Part shown: positions 33,185 to 35,075 of the stretch, one piece after another
Position numbering within the stretch: the first letter of the stretch is position 1
Layout: every line of letters begins with the position of its first letter
DNA from: Deltaproteobacteria bacterium
Lineage (GTDB): Bacteria; Desulfobacterota; Dissulfuribacteria; Dissulfuribacterales; QOAL01
Assembly (NCBI GenBank): GCA_026986785.1
Contig: JALSNW010000029.1
Location: forward strand, 1-35,075
Direction of reading: 5' to 3'
DNA length: 35,075 bases
Translations under genes and position numbers: made by a program
The notes under the pieces: model-generated
What the model saw: only the letters and a program-made list of their open reading frames with translations
The model's database searches: none
What the model was told of the DNA's origin: nothing

Positions 33185-35075
33185 GTGGCGTTTTTTCAAG
33201 GGATCATTGATAAAATTAAGGGTAGCCTGGGCGTCCAAAAAGGGCGTCAAGAGGTCTCCATAAAGACCAAATTCGAACAGTTCAAGAAGGTTCTTCGGTC
33301 GAATCAGGTAGCCCTTGAGATAATCGCTGACATGGGGGAAAAACTCAGTGGCGATTATATCTTTGACAAGCGTTATATCGAAGAGTCCTATGAACGCCTC
33401 TCCCAGGCTGTTCTCAGAAGTGTCAATGCCCTAAACACCCTATGCGATAACAGGTACAAGGATCTTTACGAGGTCTATGACAGGGTTACAAGGCATCTGC
33501 TCGAGATACTTAAGCAGAGAGAAGACAGAACAGGGCCTCCTGTAATCCTATTGAAGGACATCTCCAGGGCACATAGCGCCATAGTAGGGGGCAAGGCCAG
33601 GCATCTTGCCAAGATCATCAGGGATCTCGGCCTCCCAGTCCCAGAGGGCTTTGTGATAACCACAAGGGCGTATCACGATGTCATCACATATAGTGGTCTG
33701 GCCAATATAATCGATAGACTCGAAGGGCTTATTGCATCCCCTGTGGTAAATCCAGATGAGATAGAGACACTTCGTAGGCAAGTCAAGGAAAAGATAGAAA
33801 GGATTGAGCCACCGCCACGTCTACTTGATGAGATCGCCTATGCCTTGGCCCAGATAAAGCTCGATAAGGCACGCACACATCTTGCCGTCAGGAGCAGTGC
33901 CCAGGAAGAGGACATGGATTTTTCGTTTGCTGGCCAATTCGATACGGTGCTCAACGTCATGGCCACTGCCCAGGATATCTTTCTTGCCTATAGAAAGGTC
34001 ATGGCAAGTCTATTTGGTAAACACGTGATAGCATACAGGCGTACTGTCCTGGAGGGTGAAGGCCAGATGTCCATAGCCGCCATCTGTCAGGTTATGGTGG
34101 ATGCCAGGAGCAGTGGGGTGCTCTATACGGTCGATCCATTGGATTCTCTGTCGGAGGATATGGTCATAGTGGGGAACTGGGGCCAAGGTGAGGCCGTGGT
34201 GGATGGGAAGATGCCGACAGATCTGTTTCGCGTGTCCAAGCGGGATGGCCTGAAGATCGTCAAAAAGGAGATCAGTAAAAAGAGGCAGGCCTTGTACCTG
34301 AGCCCGGCAGGGGGACTTGAGAAAAGAGATGTCCCGGTGGACCTCCAGGACAAACCATGTCTCACGGACCAGGAGGTCTTGAAGCTTGCCCAAATAGGTA
34401 GCCGGTTGGAAAATTACTTCAAGCGCCCTCAAGACGTAGAGTGGGTTGTGGACAAGAGGGATCGTCTCTTGATCCTTCAGTCCAGAGAGCTTTTAGTCAA
34501 ACATGATGAACGTGTAGAAAGGGCCCTTCTCGATCTGGAGGATAAATACGAGGTAATCTCCAGTGGAGTGGGTATGACTGCCCAACAGGGAATAGGCTAT
34601 GGGCCTGTAAAGATCGTCAGGACCCTCAAGGACCTGGATGACATCCCAGAAGGGGCGGTGCTTGTCAGCCCAAGAGACATGTCCAATTTTGTCCAGGTGA
34701 TGAAAAAGGTCTCTGCAATAGTCACAGAGGTTGGCACACCTGTTAGCCATATGGCCACCATATGCAGAGAGCTTGGGGTGCCTTGCCTCGTGAATGTCAC
34801 GGGAATACTCGACAAGGTACATGACGGCATGGAGATAACGGTAGATGCGGAAGACCAAAAGATCTACAAGGGCAAGGTGCATGAACTCCTGGTCTACAGG
34901 AATTCCCGCGTCATAAATGTGTTTGAATCCAGGGATTTTAGGCTGCTTAGAAGATTACTCAATGCAGTTGCACCGCTAAACCTCGTGGATCCACTGATTG
35001 AAGAATTCAGGATGGAAAATTGCGAGACCTACCACGATATCCTGAGATTTATCCATGAGAAGGCGGTTCAAGAGT
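33185..35075 (+). CDS. PEP-synthase-like ATP-grasp/phosphohistidine protein, paralogue 3 (3' end outside window)
   Basis: The frame is open from a GTG at 33185 to the right edge, 630 codons. The start has AGGAGAG 8 bases upstream. The plan matches the two paralogues at 15887-21073: a helical N-terminus (1-115), VGGKARHLAKI (134-144), ATP-grasp HLAVRSSAQEEDMDFSFAGQF (232-252), DVEWVVDKRD, and the swivel domain with phospho-His522 in EVGTPVSHMATICRE. The shared C-terminal domain is just beginning at the window edge: ENCETYHDILRFIHEKAV (611-628) lines up with CKTIHDI and CRSLHDI of the others. No PEP/pyruvate barrel motif is seen before the edge. The substrate is unknown. It lies after a strong terminator, so it has its own transcript. 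Confidence 0.8.
   Translation, partial: MAFFQGIIDKIKGSLGVQKGRQEVSIKTKFEQFKKVLRSNQVALEIIADMGEKLSGDYIFDKRYIEESYERLSQAVLRSVNALNTLCDNRYKDLYEVYDRVTRHLLEILKQREDRTGPPVILLKDISRAHSAIVGGKARHLAKIIRDLGLPVPEGFVITTRAYHDVITYSGLANIIDRLEGLIASPVVNPDEIETLRRQVKEKIERIEPPPRLLDEIAYALAQIKLDKARTHLAVRSSAQEEDMDFSFAGQFDTVLNVMATAQDIFLAYRKVMASLFGKHVIAYRRTVLEGEGQMSIAAICQVMVDARSSGVLYTVDPLDSLSEDMVIVGNWGQGEAVVDGKMPTDLFRVSKRDGLKIVKKEISKKRQALYLSPAGGLEKRDVPVDLQDKPCLTDQEVLKLAQIGSRLENYFKRPQDVEWVVDKRDRLLILQSRELLVKHDERVERALLDLEDKYEVISSGVGMTAQQGIGYGPVKIVRTLKDLDDIPEGAVLVSPRDMSNFVQVMKKVSAIVTEVGTPVSHMATICRELGVPCLVNVTGILDKVHDGMEITVDAEDQKIYKGKVHELLVYRNSRVINVFESRDFRLLRRLLNAVAPLNLVDPLIEEFRMENCETYHDILRFIHEKAVQE

Overview
The window (about 35 kb, near-even GC) looks like a chromosomal segment of an anaerobic bacterium, most plausibly a deltaproteobacterial / Desulfobacterota-type sulfur or metal-cycling organism. 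The evidence is a c-type cytochrome fragment at the left edge, a DUF3135-type protein, two TauE/SafE-type sulfur-oxyanion exporters, several other anion permeases, and PEP-synthase-like proteins. This placement is inference; there is no rRNA here to settle it. I see no insertion sequence, phage gene or CRISPR array.

Region 1 (2-8.75 kb) is mostly amino-acid and C1 metabolism on the minus strand. After the 3' end of a cytochrome gene (plus strand) and its terminator comes a tight minus-strand operon: argH, a fibronectin-type-III lipoprotein with an LptM-like mature N-terminus, lysA and dapF. Two of its junctions are 4-base ATGA overlaps. Upstream of it is metK-ahcY (SAM synthesis and S-adenosylhomocysteine recycling). 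metK follows two tandem tRNA-Ser genes that have a good promoter and a terminator.

Region 2 (9.2-15.5 kb) holds a cation/proton antiporter followed by a two-CBS-domain protein, a cluster of palindromes, a DUF3135 protein, then murJ and a fused gene on the minus strand. The fusion joins a CysM-type cysteine synthase to a cysteinyl-tRNA synthetase whose HIGH and KMSKS signatures are both altered.

Region 3 (15.9-21.7 kb) has two tandem genes for large PEP-synthase-like proteins. Each has a helical N-terminus, an ATP-grasp domain, a phosphohistidine swivel domain and, where PEP synthase would have its PEP/pyruvate barrel, a C-terminal domain I do not recognise. A PPP-family phosphatase gene converges on them. 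A third paralogue starts at 33185 and runs off the right edge.

Region 4 (22.3-33.1 kb) is a transport island on the plus strand. It contains a small membrane protein plus TauE/SafE no. 1; an SLC13 permease with RCK_C domains; an ArsB/NhaD permease with a periplasmic domain; a tandem universal-stress protein; a secreted SUMF1-type protein; a Usp-like protein; and TauE/SafE no. 2 with a TIGR02186-type membrane-anchored partner. The intergenic regions carry three diverged copies of a dispersed repeat. The dikinase-like genes flank this island on both sides. The strongest candidates for undescribed biology are the dikinase-like paralogue family with its own C-terminal domain, and the cysteine synthase/CysRS fusion.
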